DNA of 64,000 nucleotides from Zoroaster sp. YZ-2022 (GCA_029582265.1 CM055823.1:23075290-23139289), one strand, 5' to 3'. Positions 1-10,524 are shown, numbered from the stretch's first letter. Notes: a model not told the origin generated them from the letters alone. A program made the numbers and translations.

Positions 1-55
1 ACGATTTTAAATCATCAATAAGATCAAGTATACACGTTCGTAATAGTTCGCCCAT
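1..55 (-). CDS. Hypothetical protein, 5' end only
   Basis: An ATG at 55 on the minus strand opens a frame of 18 codons (MGELLRTCILDLIDDLKS) that runs off the window. It sits 7 bases after the stop of the zinc-ribbon gene, the tight spacing seen elsewhere in these elements. The residues suggest an amphipathic helix. Nothing more can be said. Confidence 0.4.
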   Translation of the reverse strand, partial: MGELLRTCILDLIDDLKS

Positions 56-62
56 ATTGATA

Positions 63-377
63 TTACTCAACGTTAATTTTTAAAAGTTTTAGTTTTTTCC
101 CCAACAACTCTACCATTACTAAATTAAACAACCGTATAGCTTTTTTGTTCATTTGGTAAGAAGTTTTTACTTTTAATGCTCTTGCGCAGTTTGTGCATAA
201 ACCCGTTGTTGTTTTTGTACCTTTTTTACAATTTTTACACTCAACCGGTGAGGTTTTTCCACTTTTAATTTTAAACTGATGAAAAGCGCAATAGTATACG
301 TTGTGCGAACTACGCACGCAACATTTGTACGTTTTACCAATTATTAACCATCTGCAAGGAACGATTATTTTCTGCAT
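63..377 (-). CDS. Small zinc-ribbon protein, element A copy
   Basis: This 104-residue basic protein has Cys/His clusters typical of structural zinc sites: a Cys at residue 8, a CC pair near 19-20, then YYCAFH, CKNC and CTNC. The same spacing occurs in the element B protein at 51180-51629 (YCSMH, CKRC, CTNC), including the shared KxGTK stretch between the last two pairs. This copy lacks the longer N-terminal region of the B protein. It overlaps the upstream frame (334-543). The family is not one I can name; a nucleic-acid-binding role is a guess. ATG at 377 is chosen because upstream codons in this frame contain stops. Confidence 0.65.
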   Translation of the reverse strand: MQKIIVPCRWLIIGKTYKCCVRSSHNVYYCAFHQFKIKSGKTSPVECKNCKKGTKTTTGLCTNCARALKVKTSYQMNKKAIRLFNLVMVELLGKKLKLLKINVE

Positions 378-543
378 GCTCTTTTACTACTTGATTAGAT
401 AATATTTTTTGTTTACGATACTCATACTCTATGTTCGCGTTGTTATTGATAACCTTTTGCGATCCTATTGAAAAGTTATCGATAATATCGAATTCTTGCG
501 GTGAACAATGTTTTCTCACTTTGTTTTTTCTTTCTCGTTGCAT
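334..543 (-). CDS. Hypothetical protein or displaced N-terminal part of the zinc-ribbon gene
   Basis: A 69-codon frame starts inside the end of the clamp-like gene (28-base overlap) and runs into the start of the zinc-ribbon gene (44-base overlap). It is basic at the N terminus and otherwise polar (asparagine-rich), with no recognisable motif. Its position suggests either a short overlapping viral gene or the 5' part of the zinc-ribbon gene put out of frame by an indel, since the homologous gene in element B has about 55 extra N-terminal residues. No residue similarity to that region is evident. Low confidence. Confidence 0.3.
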   Translation of the reverse strand: MQRERKNKVRKHCSPQEFDIIDNFSIGSQKVINNNANIEYEYRKQKILSNQVVKEHAENNRSLQMVNNW

Positions 544-1610
544 TTGTTATTGTTTTTTATAATGTTTTCATCTATTAAAAAACTTTCGTCTTTAATATAA
601 GCTGTAATTTTTCCTAAACTGCTTACTAACGCCGCAATTTTTAATGGGACTTTTGCATTCTTGGGCGCAAAACATTGTATCTCTTTGTTTAAAGGTGACA
701 TTTTCAATAGAGCGCTAAACAGAGTTGAATCAAAAGTAGCTGAATAAGTAGGCAGCTGCTTTTTATGTATGTCGCCAAATTCAAAACATGTACCGTAAAC
801 ACAATTGTCGTCGTTTGAAAAGCTAATGTAATCTAAATTGCTCATGTTAATAGCAAGTGTTACGTTTGCTTGCAAAATTTGTTTAAGACTTAACAAATCG
901 CTACTTTCAACTATGTAAGGACAGTAATAATCTCCGTCAATAGGAGGTTCGATTACTGATGGGTTAACAAACTTGTAAATATTTATGTTGTTAGTTTCTC
1001 GTTTTTTTCCATCACATATTTCGATATACAATCGTTCCTTTTTTACGTAAAAGGTTATTGGAACTTTTCGTTTAATACTGCGAGTAATTTTTTGTAAAAC
1101 TTTTAAATTTATCGAAAAATCAATTGGGTTTTCACATTTAAATTCCAAAAAGTTTTCTTTGTTTAATGATACATCCACTAATATTCTTTGTGATAAATCC
1201 ATCCCAGAATAATAAAACACCGTTTCATCTACCTTAAAATGAGCTTTTGGTTTGATACCTATTAAAATATCTATTAAAGTTTTAAACACATAACCCGTTT
1301 CGATTTCAAAATAAAAATCGTATTCGTACTCTTTTTTTTCTGGTTTGCTTTCAACTTTGTATTCTAAAAATTTTGATTCATCTAATATTTCACGCTTTAT
1401 GTTGTTGTCCCAATCTGGGGGTTTAAGTGTTTGGTACCCTTTTGGTTCGTTTGATTTTTCATCGTTCGATTTTTCATCATTCGATTTTTCGTCGCTCGAT
1501 TTTTCATCATTCGATTTAAAAAACATTTCTTCATATTGTTTATCAAAACTGTTTACTGTCTCTACATCCCATTTTGATAAAAATTGTTCTTCAGTTTGTC
1601 GTCTTGCCAT
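516..1610 (-). CDS. PCNA-like sliding clamp (DNA polymerase processivity factor-like)
   Basis: The 364-residue protein begins with a polar tail holding NDEKS-type repeats (about residues 34-57). From about residue 105 it follows the two-domain order of PCNA: a helix/strand segment (FKTLIDILIGIKPKAHFKV), a FYYSGMDLSQRILVDVSL block like the conserved PCNA strand where a Gly/Ser-Met-Asp motif precedes the trimer surface, then NLKVLQKITRS. The second half has YYCPYIVESSDLLSLKQIL and ends in VPLKIAALVSSLGKITAYIKD, matching the PCNA C-terminal strand pattern (PLxxxxxxxxxGxxxxYxxx). Role by family: a ring that tethers polymerase to DNA. Length exceeds cellular PCNA (about 260 residues) because of the N-terminal tail. 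The start at 1610 lies about 260 bp inside the element terminus. Protein-primed PolB of Polintons is not known to need a clamp, so the gene is unexpected. Assignment is by eye. Confidence 0.68.
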   Translation of the reverse strand: MARRQTEEQFLSKWDVETVNSFDKQYEEMFFKSNDEKSSDEKSNDEKSNDEKSNEPKGYQTLKPPDWDNNIKREILDESKFLEYKVESKPEKKEYEYDFYFEIETGYVFKTLIDILIGIKPKAHFKVDETVFYYSGMDLSQRILVDVSLNKENFLEFKCENPIDFSINLKVLQKITRSIKRKVPITFYVKKERLYIEICDGKKRETNNINIYKFVNPSVIEPPIDGDYYCPYIVESSDLLSLKQILQANVTLAINMSNLDYISFSNDDNCVYGTCFEFGDIHKKQLPTYSATFDSTLFSALLKMSPLNKEIQCFAPKNAKVPLKIAALVSSLGKITAYIKDESFLIDENIIKNNNKCNEKEKTK

Positions 1611-1672
1611 TCTCTCTAATCAATATATATTTAGAAAATAAAAACGGAAAAAATAAATAAAACAAACGTGAA

Positions 1673-1872
1673 GTATTTAGTTTTCCGTCTAAAACACCTG
1701 CGCGACCCCCGTCAAAGTCCCCTACTACTACCCAGCTAATTTAGGTAAAAAAAGGTTTTTTTAAATGCTAGTTTTTTCGACTTTTCCAAAACTGCCTACT
1801 ACTACCCAGGGAATTTGGGAAAAAATATGTTTTTTGAGCAGCTGCGCCAGGACCCCCATCTACCATACTACT
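1673..1872. repeat. Terminal inverted repeat of Polinton A
   Basis: Read inward from 1872 on the minus strand the end is AGTAGTATGGTAGATGGGGG, matched by AGTAGTATGTCAGATGGGGG at 50905 in element B. Polinton termini typically start with AG, as here. Inside the repeat, TACTACTACCCAG followed by an AATTTRGG-type stretch occurs twice (about 1722 and 1796). The inner limit is not sharp and is set by the start of the clamp gene's upstream region. Confidence 0.72.
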
Positions 1873-2050
1873 GAAGGATACTATTATAGTTGCCACTGCG
1901 CATGTTTTTCATGAAATAGATATCCTAGAATAATTTGAAGTATATGTCCATCATCATCCATATGTTCTCCACCTTACTGGGTAGGTAAGATTACATTATT
2001 GGTTATATTGAATGAGAAAAAGTGGCTGTCGGATACGGCATTCTTTCCCT
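1873..2050. repeat. Host repeat, copy 1 (truncated by Polinton A)
   Basis: It starts GAAGGATACTATTATAGTTG and is a near copy of 2687-2945, except that about 85 bases present in copy 2 (near 2718-2800) are missing. Homology between the copies begins exactly at the Polinton terminus, so the virus-like element appears to have inserted into this repeat. Confidence 0.75.
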
Positions 2051-2239
2051 TAAAAGGTACCTGTATTTTCTGTTTAATTTGTTCAATGTTTATGAACTGT
2101 TCGGTAATTGCTCGTAACTCTTCATGATAATGTTGAGTTATGATTATCACAACTGATGGGAGTGATGCACTTCAGGGGCAGTCATTTACAATTGAAATGT
2201 TGAATCATCAGATTCATCCCCCACCTCTTACACGTATCA

Positions 2240-3205
2240 ATGATTAAACAAAACTAGCCCCATTCTAGTGGCAATGTCACTGGACTCCCTCTCTATCCTT
2301 GGCCCTGGCCTAGCACTACATGTACAAAAAAGGAACGATTTTTTTTTTCAACTTTTGATCTGCTAATTATTACAACCTAAAATTTAGTAATTAGGTAACC
2401 TTGCCCAACAGACACTTTTGGCATAAAATGTATTATTAGGGATATCTCACTTTCATGAAATTTTCGAAACATTTTTTAAATTTAAAAAATAAAAAGGAAA
2501 GAATGTCGTATCCGGCCGCCACTTTTTAAGGGCTTTTTTGGAATTTATTTGCAACCACTAACCAGTTAAAAATCATTCTATCGATTTTTGGTGGTACAGA
2601 AAGCAAAAACTATCTTTAAAATCCACTTTTATGATGGTTTTCGGACTTGCTTTCCCTTCTAAAAAAATCCTCCCCTTCAGAAAATAGAAGGATCCTATAG
2701 TTGCCACTATGCATGTACAATGACTGTGTTGGTCACTAATTGTGGAGTTTACAAGATCAGACTGACATGACTGAGGAAGTCATCATATACCAAAAATGCC
2801 TGATTTTTCATGAAATAAATATCCTGGAATAATTTAAAGTATATGTCCATCATCATCCGTATGTTCTCCACCTTACCAGGTAGGTAAGATTACATTATTG
2901 GTTATATTTAATGAAAAATATTGGCGGCCAGATATGACATTCTATAGTTTGATACCCAATAAAAATTAATAAAATTTCAATTTCATCAAAACTACTGATC
3001 TCACAATAGTAAACTTTATGCCAAATGTGTCTGTTTGGGCAAGCTTACCTAATCACAAAATTTTAGATCGTAATAATTAGCAGATCAAAAGTTGAAAAAT
3101 CGCTCCCTTTTTGTACATGTGGAGCTAGGGCCAAGGATACGGAGGGAGTCCAGTGTATTGGCCCTAAGCCTACTAGAGTGGGGCTAAAACAAACCAAATT
3201 GTTGT
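2240..3205. mobile_element. Fold-back element with about 290-bp inverted arms
   Basis: The left arm (about 2240-2530) and right arm (about 2925-3205) are inverted copies: CCACATGTACAAAAA-type, TTTGATCTGCTAATTATTAC and GAATGTCRTATCYGGCCGCC stretches occur in matching order. The outer ends read AAACAAAACTAGCCCCA and, reversed, TTTGTTTTAGCCCCACT. There is no coding frame. It is a non-autonomous DNA element; superfamily and target duplication were not determined. Confidence 0.7.
2687..2945. repeat. Host repeat, copy 2 (intact at the Polinton A site)
   Basis: This is the direct copy of 1873-2050, here continuous with unrelated DNA on its left (AAAATA before GAAGGAT). It overlaps the centre and right arm of the fold-back element, so the repeat is part of that element family. 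Confidence 0.7.
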
Positions 3206-3502
3206 GTCACAGTCAAGGTAGATTTTGCAAAAAACCTAGCTTATACTTGGTTATAAATACCGGTACGAGTAATAGCGGTTGTACAGAGTGATCAAAGCAT
3301 TTATGCTCAGTGTAACGTTAATCTTAAAATTATTCAGTACTCACAAATGAATGGTTCACACAAGTCTGTATTCCAGATCCAAACTAAACTATGAAATCGA
3401 ATATTGATCATGTTGATGTTTGTTTACCGGTAGTACACATGAAGCGCCCTCTTTCGTCAGCTTAGGACTGCATGCAATGTATCCATGCAGTACATAACTT
3501 AA

Positions 3503-5652
3503 AGGGACAGTATCGTCGCGATCAACAGGGCATGGAATCAGAGTACTTGTTTTAGATTAACTTAGTGACTGAAAATAATACCCGAAATAATAAGGTCGTG
3601 ACCGTTGCTGCTGAATAAATGAGTCAGTAATGTTCTAGCCTTGATCAAGGCGCGTCAGAATGGTTTGGTCTCATAATATTATTTCGCCCAGCAATTTAGC
3701 TATCCAAACTCCAGCGCGCATATTCACACAACACATACATGTACATATATATGGATCCATGCATACTGTATACATCTTCCTCCATGCTGTATACAAGTCA
3801 TGTACATGTATGTATATACATGTACATGTATATATTGTAACGATTCGGGTAGCTATGAGATAAATAAACTAACTAAAACCCTTGTCGTCATCCAGGAAAT
3901 CTCAGGGGAAGGTGTTTAATAATTGGTTTCTATAGACGAGCAGACATGATAAAACGGACACTTTCAGTCGAAGGGTTGACTTTAACCGTTAAGGAAATTC
4001 ACGAACTGTGTATTTTATTTACCAATCTCAATAATCACAAAATATACATAGCGCCCTCTCTTGATTAGACAATTAATTATGTATAAACTCCAATCAGCTT
4101 ACTGCACGCACGCACTGCTCTGCTGTACTACTACAAGCGGTTGGTAACCGTGGTCGCAGCTATAATAAGCGCAATCTGTGCGTTTAATAAAGTGTAAGAA
4201 ACGCTATAGAATGCATTATTTGTGTCTGTGTGTTGCTTTATCTCTCTGCTGCGCTGAGAATCTTGGAATAAAGTATTTCGTGTAGTCATCGGTGACAGGC
4301 TCTGTTGGAAATGAGCCAGCATCTTGGAGTCTTTAAATCTTTAGGTCTTGAAACGGCGAGCCGCCCCGGTTGGGAAAAACCGAGCCCAGAACTCACTCTT
4401 CAACGCTTTATATAGTCTGGTTGCGTATGTGCTGCACGCAGATTACCTAAAACAGCAAGCTGATTGGTTCTACATTAAAACAATAAACCAATAAGCGTTA
4501 ACTTCTACGGTAGCTTGCGCGTTTTGCCAATGTGCGCGCACGCGCACGCTAATCCACTGTTACATTGCATGCAGAATCGATCGGAATAAACTTTATACAT
4601 GTAGGCCTACATACATCGCTGTTTATTAAATTTATATAAAATAGAGGCAAAGTGAACGATTTTATGATTGGCGGCTGTAAAAAAAAAATGTAATCATTGT
4701 GAATCAACAGAACAATTATTAATTTGGAGACGGAAACTGCCTACGAAAAATTGCCACAGGTTTTAAGCAGAAAGGCGGTTTTCGTCACACTATTGTACAC
4801 TTTATATTACTATACGTGTATTATGTACATACAGTGACCATGAATCGTCGTCGTGCCTTGATGTTTCTACACGTCATATGCCAACATTTAAGGCGAAGCT
4901 CATTAATGCTAAGATAGCTAATATTAGTTCAAAAACTAAAGACGTATTCTCATTGATTACTGGTTGGCCGAGCAACTGTTGCCATGCTTGCTGTTCGCGA
5001 TACATGATTGTACTGTACATGTACAACTAGCCAGTGTACATATCTGCCCATGCATATGCCCAGTGCACATTGTATAGCAGTGTCTTGATGATAGCCACTT
5101 TTGCGTCGTGTGAGTGTTGTGCGTATGTGCGTACATTATGGTAATAAGCGCGCGTGTACTTCTATCAGCCAATGATCGCTGGAGATATTCCGCGCGACAC
5201 ACATCAACTGCAAAATACGCCAAACGCGACGCACTATCGCTGCCGCCCACAGTGGTCTAACAACATGTGCCCTCAACAGCTCATGCACGGTGCGAATACT
5301 AGAGACGGAGTCCATTGGGCTACGTGTGTTTGCGCAGTGCATTGTATTGTGCTGTGTGTGTGTGGGATCAAACGGGGTCAAAGCTAGGGGCCTCTGATTG
5401 GCCATCATTTAAAATGAACCGCCCACATCTTGCATAAGCTGTACAGTGTACGTGTCTGGGGACGGGGGACAGCGCACCGTGTTGGGCTAGCAATAGGTAC
5501 GGGGCGGGGTGTGAATACCGTGGTGGTAAGTGCGCACTACAACAGCCTTGATCAAGGCTAGTAATGTTCACAGTCACTGTGTTCATCTTAAACTAGGACA
5601 CCGATTCCATGCACTGTTGAAAGTCTGCTCTGATAGTGACGATATTGTCCCT
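3503..5652. mobile_element. TTAA-flanked non-autonomous element (piggyBac-like by target site)
   Basis: The ends are inverted: AGGGACAGTATCGTC at 3503 and, on the other strand, AGGGACAATATCGTC at 5652. Both are flanked by TTAA (3499-3502 and 5653-5656). Inverted similarity extends about 150 bases to a shared TAGCCTTGATCAAGGC. TTAA duplication is the piggyBac hallmark, but no transposase frame is visible within 2.15 kb, only short non-conserved frames. A fragment of the same end lies at 45170-45262. Confidence 0.6.
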
Positions 5653-5656
5653 TTAA

Positions 5657-6486
5657 CGTGCATGTTTGATGGGCCCGACACACAGTGTGCCAGGATGAAA
5701 CCAATGTGCACCAAAAGGGGTCATTTGTGTATGTGCCAGATTTGAATTATTTTACATTTTGTAAGGTTGCTAAGACCCCCTACGACTATTTTATAAACAA
5801 ATTAAACTCCAATTATTATTTAATATCTGTAGAAGCGCCTTACAATCTCAACCAAAGAAAACAAAAAAACAAAAAACGTACAAAATTGTGATAAAAGCCG
5901 GTTGCCGGTAATACATTTCAAATTGCCATTGTGGGCTTTTTACATGTCATGTCAATTGAAGTAACCTCAGTGCATGGTCTATATTTTTAACACAATTATT
6001 GATAAAAAGATAATTGCACTAAGACGTCAAGCACCCAATCAGGTCAAGATATTGGGCCATTTTTATACACTCCTTCAAATGTATATAATTATATGGACCT
6101 CAAGTTTTACTTTTTCAGAATGTTTCTTTTTTTTTGGGAGGGGGGGGAATCAAACAAACCATTGGGGCCAATTTACCCCCGAAACAAAACATAAATGAAC
6201 CGACAAAATTTGTGCAGTGATTAAAAGGCAATATTATATGCATAGCATACACATATGAAATGGGAGTGGCCTAAATGTCTCACCTATAATACCGGTACCC
6301 AATGTTGAACACCTCAGTCCACAACATTCAACGAGGGGAGGGGTGGGGTTGTAGGCATGAGAAATGTTGAGGGGGTGGGGTAGACCTGACAAATGTTGAG
6401 CGGCGAGTCGAGGTACGCGTGAAAAAAATTCCCTGCCCCATAATTTGAGCATTTTTAACAATCACTCACGGGGGGGGGGGGGGGCG
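5657..6486. other. No gene recognised
   Basis: AT-rich host DNA with a G-run at about 6130 and another just before 6485. The frames here are short and lack recognisable motifs. Confidence 0.6.
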
Positions 6487-6605
6487 GCACAATAAAACAC
6501 AGTAATCACACGGCTTGAGATGCTATAGGCACTATCTAAGAAACAGCTGGACAGTGGACTCCACGTGTGCCTTACCAATCCCTCCACAAATAAATATCTA
6601 ATAAA
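6487..6605. repeat. Dispersed repeat, copy 1
   Basis: CACAATAAAACACAGTAATC and the following CACGGCTTGAGATGC, CACTATCTAAGA and CAAATA blocks recur at 8761-8884. It is probably a fragment of a non-autonomous element; no ends were identified. Confidence 0.6.
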
Positions 6606-7399
6606 TTATTCTTAATTAGGAAAGTTTTCGGAAGCACCATGTAACAAATCTCTATGGACAGCAACATAATATAAGTAAAATTGCACCCAGTTAAGCAATA
6701 ATTAATGTTAACTTTATTTACGCCCGACAACGAAACAGGAAGTATGAAGTTCGTCCTTCCTGCCGATAGAAATATTTCTATGCATTTTCACTTTTTTCTC
6801 GAATTAATTATTGAGCTACATTTTTCACGGAACATTTTTAACATGGAACGTTTTTACATGTGTATTTTGAATCAAAAAGTTTTAAAAACATACTCATATA
6901 ATAAATTGTCTTTGATGAGACAATGTTTATTGTCCGTTTCAAACTAATTCACAAATCATCGTGGTATATGACACTTAGCCTATTCATTAGAGGGCTTTAG
7001 GACAACGAAGTTATATTTTATGTCTTATATTTCGATGCACTCAACTGTTGTTTATCAAGATTCATTTGTAAATTTAGTTTTCTAAAATAAGTGAAATCAT
7101 TCAACTTGTTTGATACCATGACGTTTCACAAAGTATGAATGATTTCAGATCTGCGAATATTGATGGATATAAAACGATGTACAACTATACTTTGACACGA
7201 TGTTTTTAACCCTACTTCGTGACTGTATATATAGGCCTAATGAGCTGCAGGCGGAAACATTTTTCATAGTTTTTAACCGATCACTAATATTTCACCAAAC
7301 AATGCTTTCAGGAAAATCTAAGAACATTGAAATAAATAACCATATTAGTTGGCTTTAATGATTTTTGTTTTAACCCTATATTTTGTTTTCCCATCTTAG
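6606..7399. other. No gene recognised; intron-like sequence before an LRR exon
   Basis: AT-rich, without protein motifs. At about 7310 a CAG is followed by GAAAATCTAAGAACATTGAA, which resembles the end of a leucine-rich repeat but soon meets a stop. Confidence 0.5.
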
Positions 7400-7471
7400 A
7401 TCTCTGGAGAACAACAGTTTGAGTACAATTACATCAGGAACATTTGATGGTCTACAAAATCTCATTGGGTT
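7400..7471 (+). CDS. Leucine-rich-repeat exon (72 bp) of a host gene
   Basis: A pyrimidine-rich tract and CTTAG acceptor precede 7400, and GTAAGT follows 7471. With one base carried over from the previous exon it encodes SLENNSLSTITSGTFDGLQN then LIG and two bases of the next codon, a canonical 24-residue leucine-rich repeat (LxxNxLxxIxxGxFxGLxxL). Repeat-per-exon structure with constant phase is typical of LRR receptors and secreted LRR proteins in animals. Neighbouring exons of the same gene are probably outside the window or decayed (8700, 12077). Confidence 0.75.
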
Positions 7472-8699
7472 GTAAGTATTCATAGCATGAATATTAATAG
7501 AGACATCGATTTCTCTTGGGAAGATGGGTATATATAACCCCACTTTTTGTCCCGGGGGTGGTCTATAGGCTGATCCCCAGAATTGTCCATGTGTTAAAAA
7601 TATTAATAAGCAAATAGTCCGTGCAAAAAGAAAGGGGAATTTTTTTAAAATATCGATTGTCTCTTTGTTTGTTTGGGCCTGCCATTTATTATTTTTTAGT
7701 GTTTTAATTTGTTTAATGTTTGTGTTATTAAAGGAAAAAACAAACAAACAAAAAACAAAGGAGAAAAGAAATAGACAGCCACGGAGTTTCTTGGGCAACG
7801 ATTTAATTTCAGTATCTTGTTTTACTATAGGTGACTGTCTTCTGCAAATCCAGGGCTACCTTCTGTGTAATTTAGAAACACATCAAGATAATGATTTTTC
7901 GACAATTTACATTTATTTTACAGAAATATAACTCTTTGGAGAAACAGAAGAAAAAATCCTTTAATGCGTAATGACTTTGGTTTAAGTTAAGTTTTCTATT
8001 AAAATACTCTCCCGTCCGTACATTTCCTCCACGCTCTATCCTTATACATGTATATATCCCTATATTTGTGTCAGGAGCAATCCTACTGAGTTAATTTTAA
8101 ACTACTTAAATAAATCGTTATTACGTAACCATTTAAAGTAGCCAGTGTGACTTGCACTGAAACTATCGACTTAACAACTACGCTATCAATCAGTGTTTGT
8201 GTTTGGAGTTGAGTACTTCAATTATTGTGATTGCGCAACCACATCCTGTTTCCCATGTACCTAAATTATATGGAAGGTACAGTCGTAAAAAGAAAAATGG
8301 TACATAAAGTGAAGTTTCACGCGGTGTTTGGGGCATCCCTCACCCTCACTTGCTGAGCAACGTTTAAGATAAAGTACTTCATTGTACGTTATGCAAACAA
8401 ATGTCAATATCATACCCCCACTTTTCTTAATTTCAATGCACTCAACTGTTATGCATTGAAATATATTTCTCACTTTCATTTATCACTTTCAGGGTGAAAA
8501 CCATCTATACATACAACACAGGAAAGATTGGTCAAAAAACAAATAATTTCTGCATAATCTGCATAATTCTGTGTTTGAAGATACTGAGACTCAGTCTGTT
8601 TCTTTAGGCCTATACAAAATAATGTCATGTTCAGGCTTTTAAATGGGGTTATTCAAATTCAAACTTTCTGTTTTCGAATACATGTTGTCTTGGTTGCAG
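7472..8699. other. Intron-like DNA, no gene recognised
   Basis: AT-rich sequence between two LRR exons. No repeat ends or conserved frames were seen. Confidence 0.5.
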
Positions 8700-8758
8700 G
8701 TCTCATATAAGTTGCCGCCTTTTTCCGACCAATTTGCCTGAGAAGTTTTCAGAATTGG
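8700..8758 (+). pseudogene. Leucine-rich-repeat exon cut short by a repeat
   Basis: After a TTGCAG acceptor, in the same phase as the exon at 7400, the frame reads SHISCRLFPTNLPEKFSELV, an LRR of the LPxxFxxL type. It then passes directly into the dispersed repeat at 8759, meets TAA and has no donor site. The repeat appears to have replaced the 3' part of the exon. Whether the gene still functions without it cannot be told. Confidence 0.6.
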
Positions 8759-8884
8759 TGGCACAATAAAAACACAATAATCACACGGCTTGAGATGCTT
8801 CAAAAAGCCAGCACTATCTAAGACACAACTAGACTGAACAAGTGCACTACCACTCCTATCCGCAAATATAATCTAAGAACAAAA
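8759..8884. repeat. Dispersed repeat, copy 2
   Basis: Same family as 6487-6605 (ATCACACGGCTTGAGATGC is identical). It lies between the truncated LRR exon and the Tc1-like element. Confidence 0.6.
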
Positions 8885-9071
8885 TATACTCATCAGCAAA
8901 AGAAACGCAAATGTTTGTTCAGATCCAGTTTAATCAAATTAGACGAAAAATTCATTCATGATAACCGTTCAATGAATCGAAACGAAATTCGGGCAAAATG
9001 TTCTTTGGACATTTGTCTTTCAAACTGTACAGTCCAATGTTCAACAAAACGAACAAGTCACTTCCTGTGGA

Positions 9072-10127
9072 TCAATACCGTGTGTGACCTCCATTGGCAT
9101 CAATGACGGCCTGGCACCTTCGTCTCATGGAGTGGACAAGACGATTGGCTGAGGCTCTGGAGATGTTGTTCCAGGACTGGGTAATGGCTTGCTGAAGCTG
9201 TGCGGCTGTCATTGGTCTGGGACGGACTGAATTCAGCTCTCTCTGTAGCATATCCCAAAAGTGTTCAATGGGGTTTAAGTCCGGACTCAGTGCGGGCCAC
9301 ACCATCGTCTGGATGTTCTGTTGATGCAGGAAGTCCTGCGTGACCCTTGCTGAATGTGCACATGCATTATCCTGCTGAAAAATGAAGTTGTTGTGGGCAT
9401 GGAAAAATGGCGCCACATGAGGTCGAAGGATTTGATCAATGTAACGCTGTGCAGTAACGCCATTCCCCTGACCAGGACCCAGACCTTGGAAGAAAACTGG
9501 CCCCAGCAGCTGGTTGAGGCCAATGCCACCCCAGATCATGACGTTCGGCCCTCCCCATGCGTTGTGTTCCATGACGCAGTTGTCCTGGAAACGTTCACCT
9601 CTCCTCCGCCACACTCTGACACGACCGTCTGCATTAATTGCTGATGCAAAACCGACTCTCATCTGTGAACAGTACAGTACGCCATTGCCTCCAGTTCCAG
9701 TTGGCGTGGTTTCTGGCCCATTGAAGGCGTGCCAGACGGTGTCGACGAGTGAGGACTGGCACTCGAGCTGGACGGCAGTTCCGCAGGTCTCGCTCACGAA
9801 GTCGGCGACGCACTGTGTCACTGCTGATTGGCCTCTGGTGAGGTCCAATGGTGATTCGGGCAGTTTCTGAGGCTGTCAGGAACCGGTCTATCTGATGATT
9901 GCGAAAAATGTGCCGATCTTGCCTCGGGTAGTGACCTGAGGTCTTCCGCTTCTTGGTCGATCATCAGTCACTCCTCTGGCCGCGAAACGCTGCTGCAGAC
10001 GGTAGACTGTAGTGATGTGAACGTTGAATGCTGCTGCAACAGCCTGAGGGTCGTCACCAGCTGTCAAACGCCTGATAGCTCGTTCACGGTGTGCTGATGT
10101 CAGTCTTGGCATGGTTGCTGTGTCCAA
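9072..10127 (-). pseudogene. Tc1-like transposase, frameshifted
   Basis: The N-terminal frame (9888-10127) has a helix-turn-helix of Tc1 type (RLTSAHRERAIRRLTAG, then VYRLQQRFAARG and a GRP linker). The C-terminal frame (9072-9848) has the second catalytic Asp in FQQDNACAH and the Glu in SPDLNPIEHFW with 34 residues between them, i.e. DD34E. The first catalytic region (FTDESRF) is readable near 9660-9690 but in another frame, so there are at least two frameshifts between about 9660 and 9900. The protein would cut and rejoin element ends. It is related to the remnant at 58844-59068 (both end in SMRRRCQAV...TRY). Confidence 0.85.
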
Positions 10128-10524
10128 AACGGGAGTGACAGCAAGCGTACAGTAGTTTCCTTTTATTGCAAATGTAACCGGGGAATATACAACCCCGTCG
10201 GTTACATTATGGACGCAACGTTAAAATGATTTTTTTATTGTAGTTGTACGTTTTGTATCTTGTTTGCTTAATATTAGTTAAGTAGTGTTATTATTGCCTT
10301 CTCGTTTTACATTTAGGAATGTTAAGTTCGAGTTATAAAACGCGCTAAAGCTAGGGGGTCTTGCCACCACTGATGAGGGCTATAACACTTACGTCCTTGT
10401 CTAGCCCTGTGGCAATTTTTGGGGTGGGTTGCAGCGGGTACGGCGATTTAGAGCCTGGCTGGCACTTGCCACGCGCTGCTGGTGACGGCGATTGCGAAGG
10501 CGAACGTCTGTCCAGTGAGCCTTA

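Larger units (their letters stand above)
1..1872 (-). mobile_element. Polinton/Maverick-type element A, partial (terminal portion)
   Basis: This is the right-hand end of a virus-like DNA transposon that runs off the left edge of the window. Its outer end at 1872 reads ACTACT; the reverse complement, AGTAGTATG...AGATGGGGGT, matches the left end of element B at 50905. Genes here (clamp-like, zinc-ribbon, partial) lie head to tail on the minus strand and point away from the terminus. Sequence from 1873 onward is a copy of a host repeat also found intact at 2687, which fixes the boundary. Integrase, capsid and polymerase genes would lie to the left, unseen. Assignment to Polintons is inferred from the termini and the gene shared with element B. 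Confidence 0.75.

Noticed and set aside
1345..1641. Plus-strand frame with SSFDFSSFDF repeats.
   Set aside because: It is the antisense of the clamp gene's repeat tail.
9354..9870. Plus-strand frames over the Tc1-like transposase.
   Set aside because: Shadows of the minus-strand transposase, which carries the catalytic motifs.
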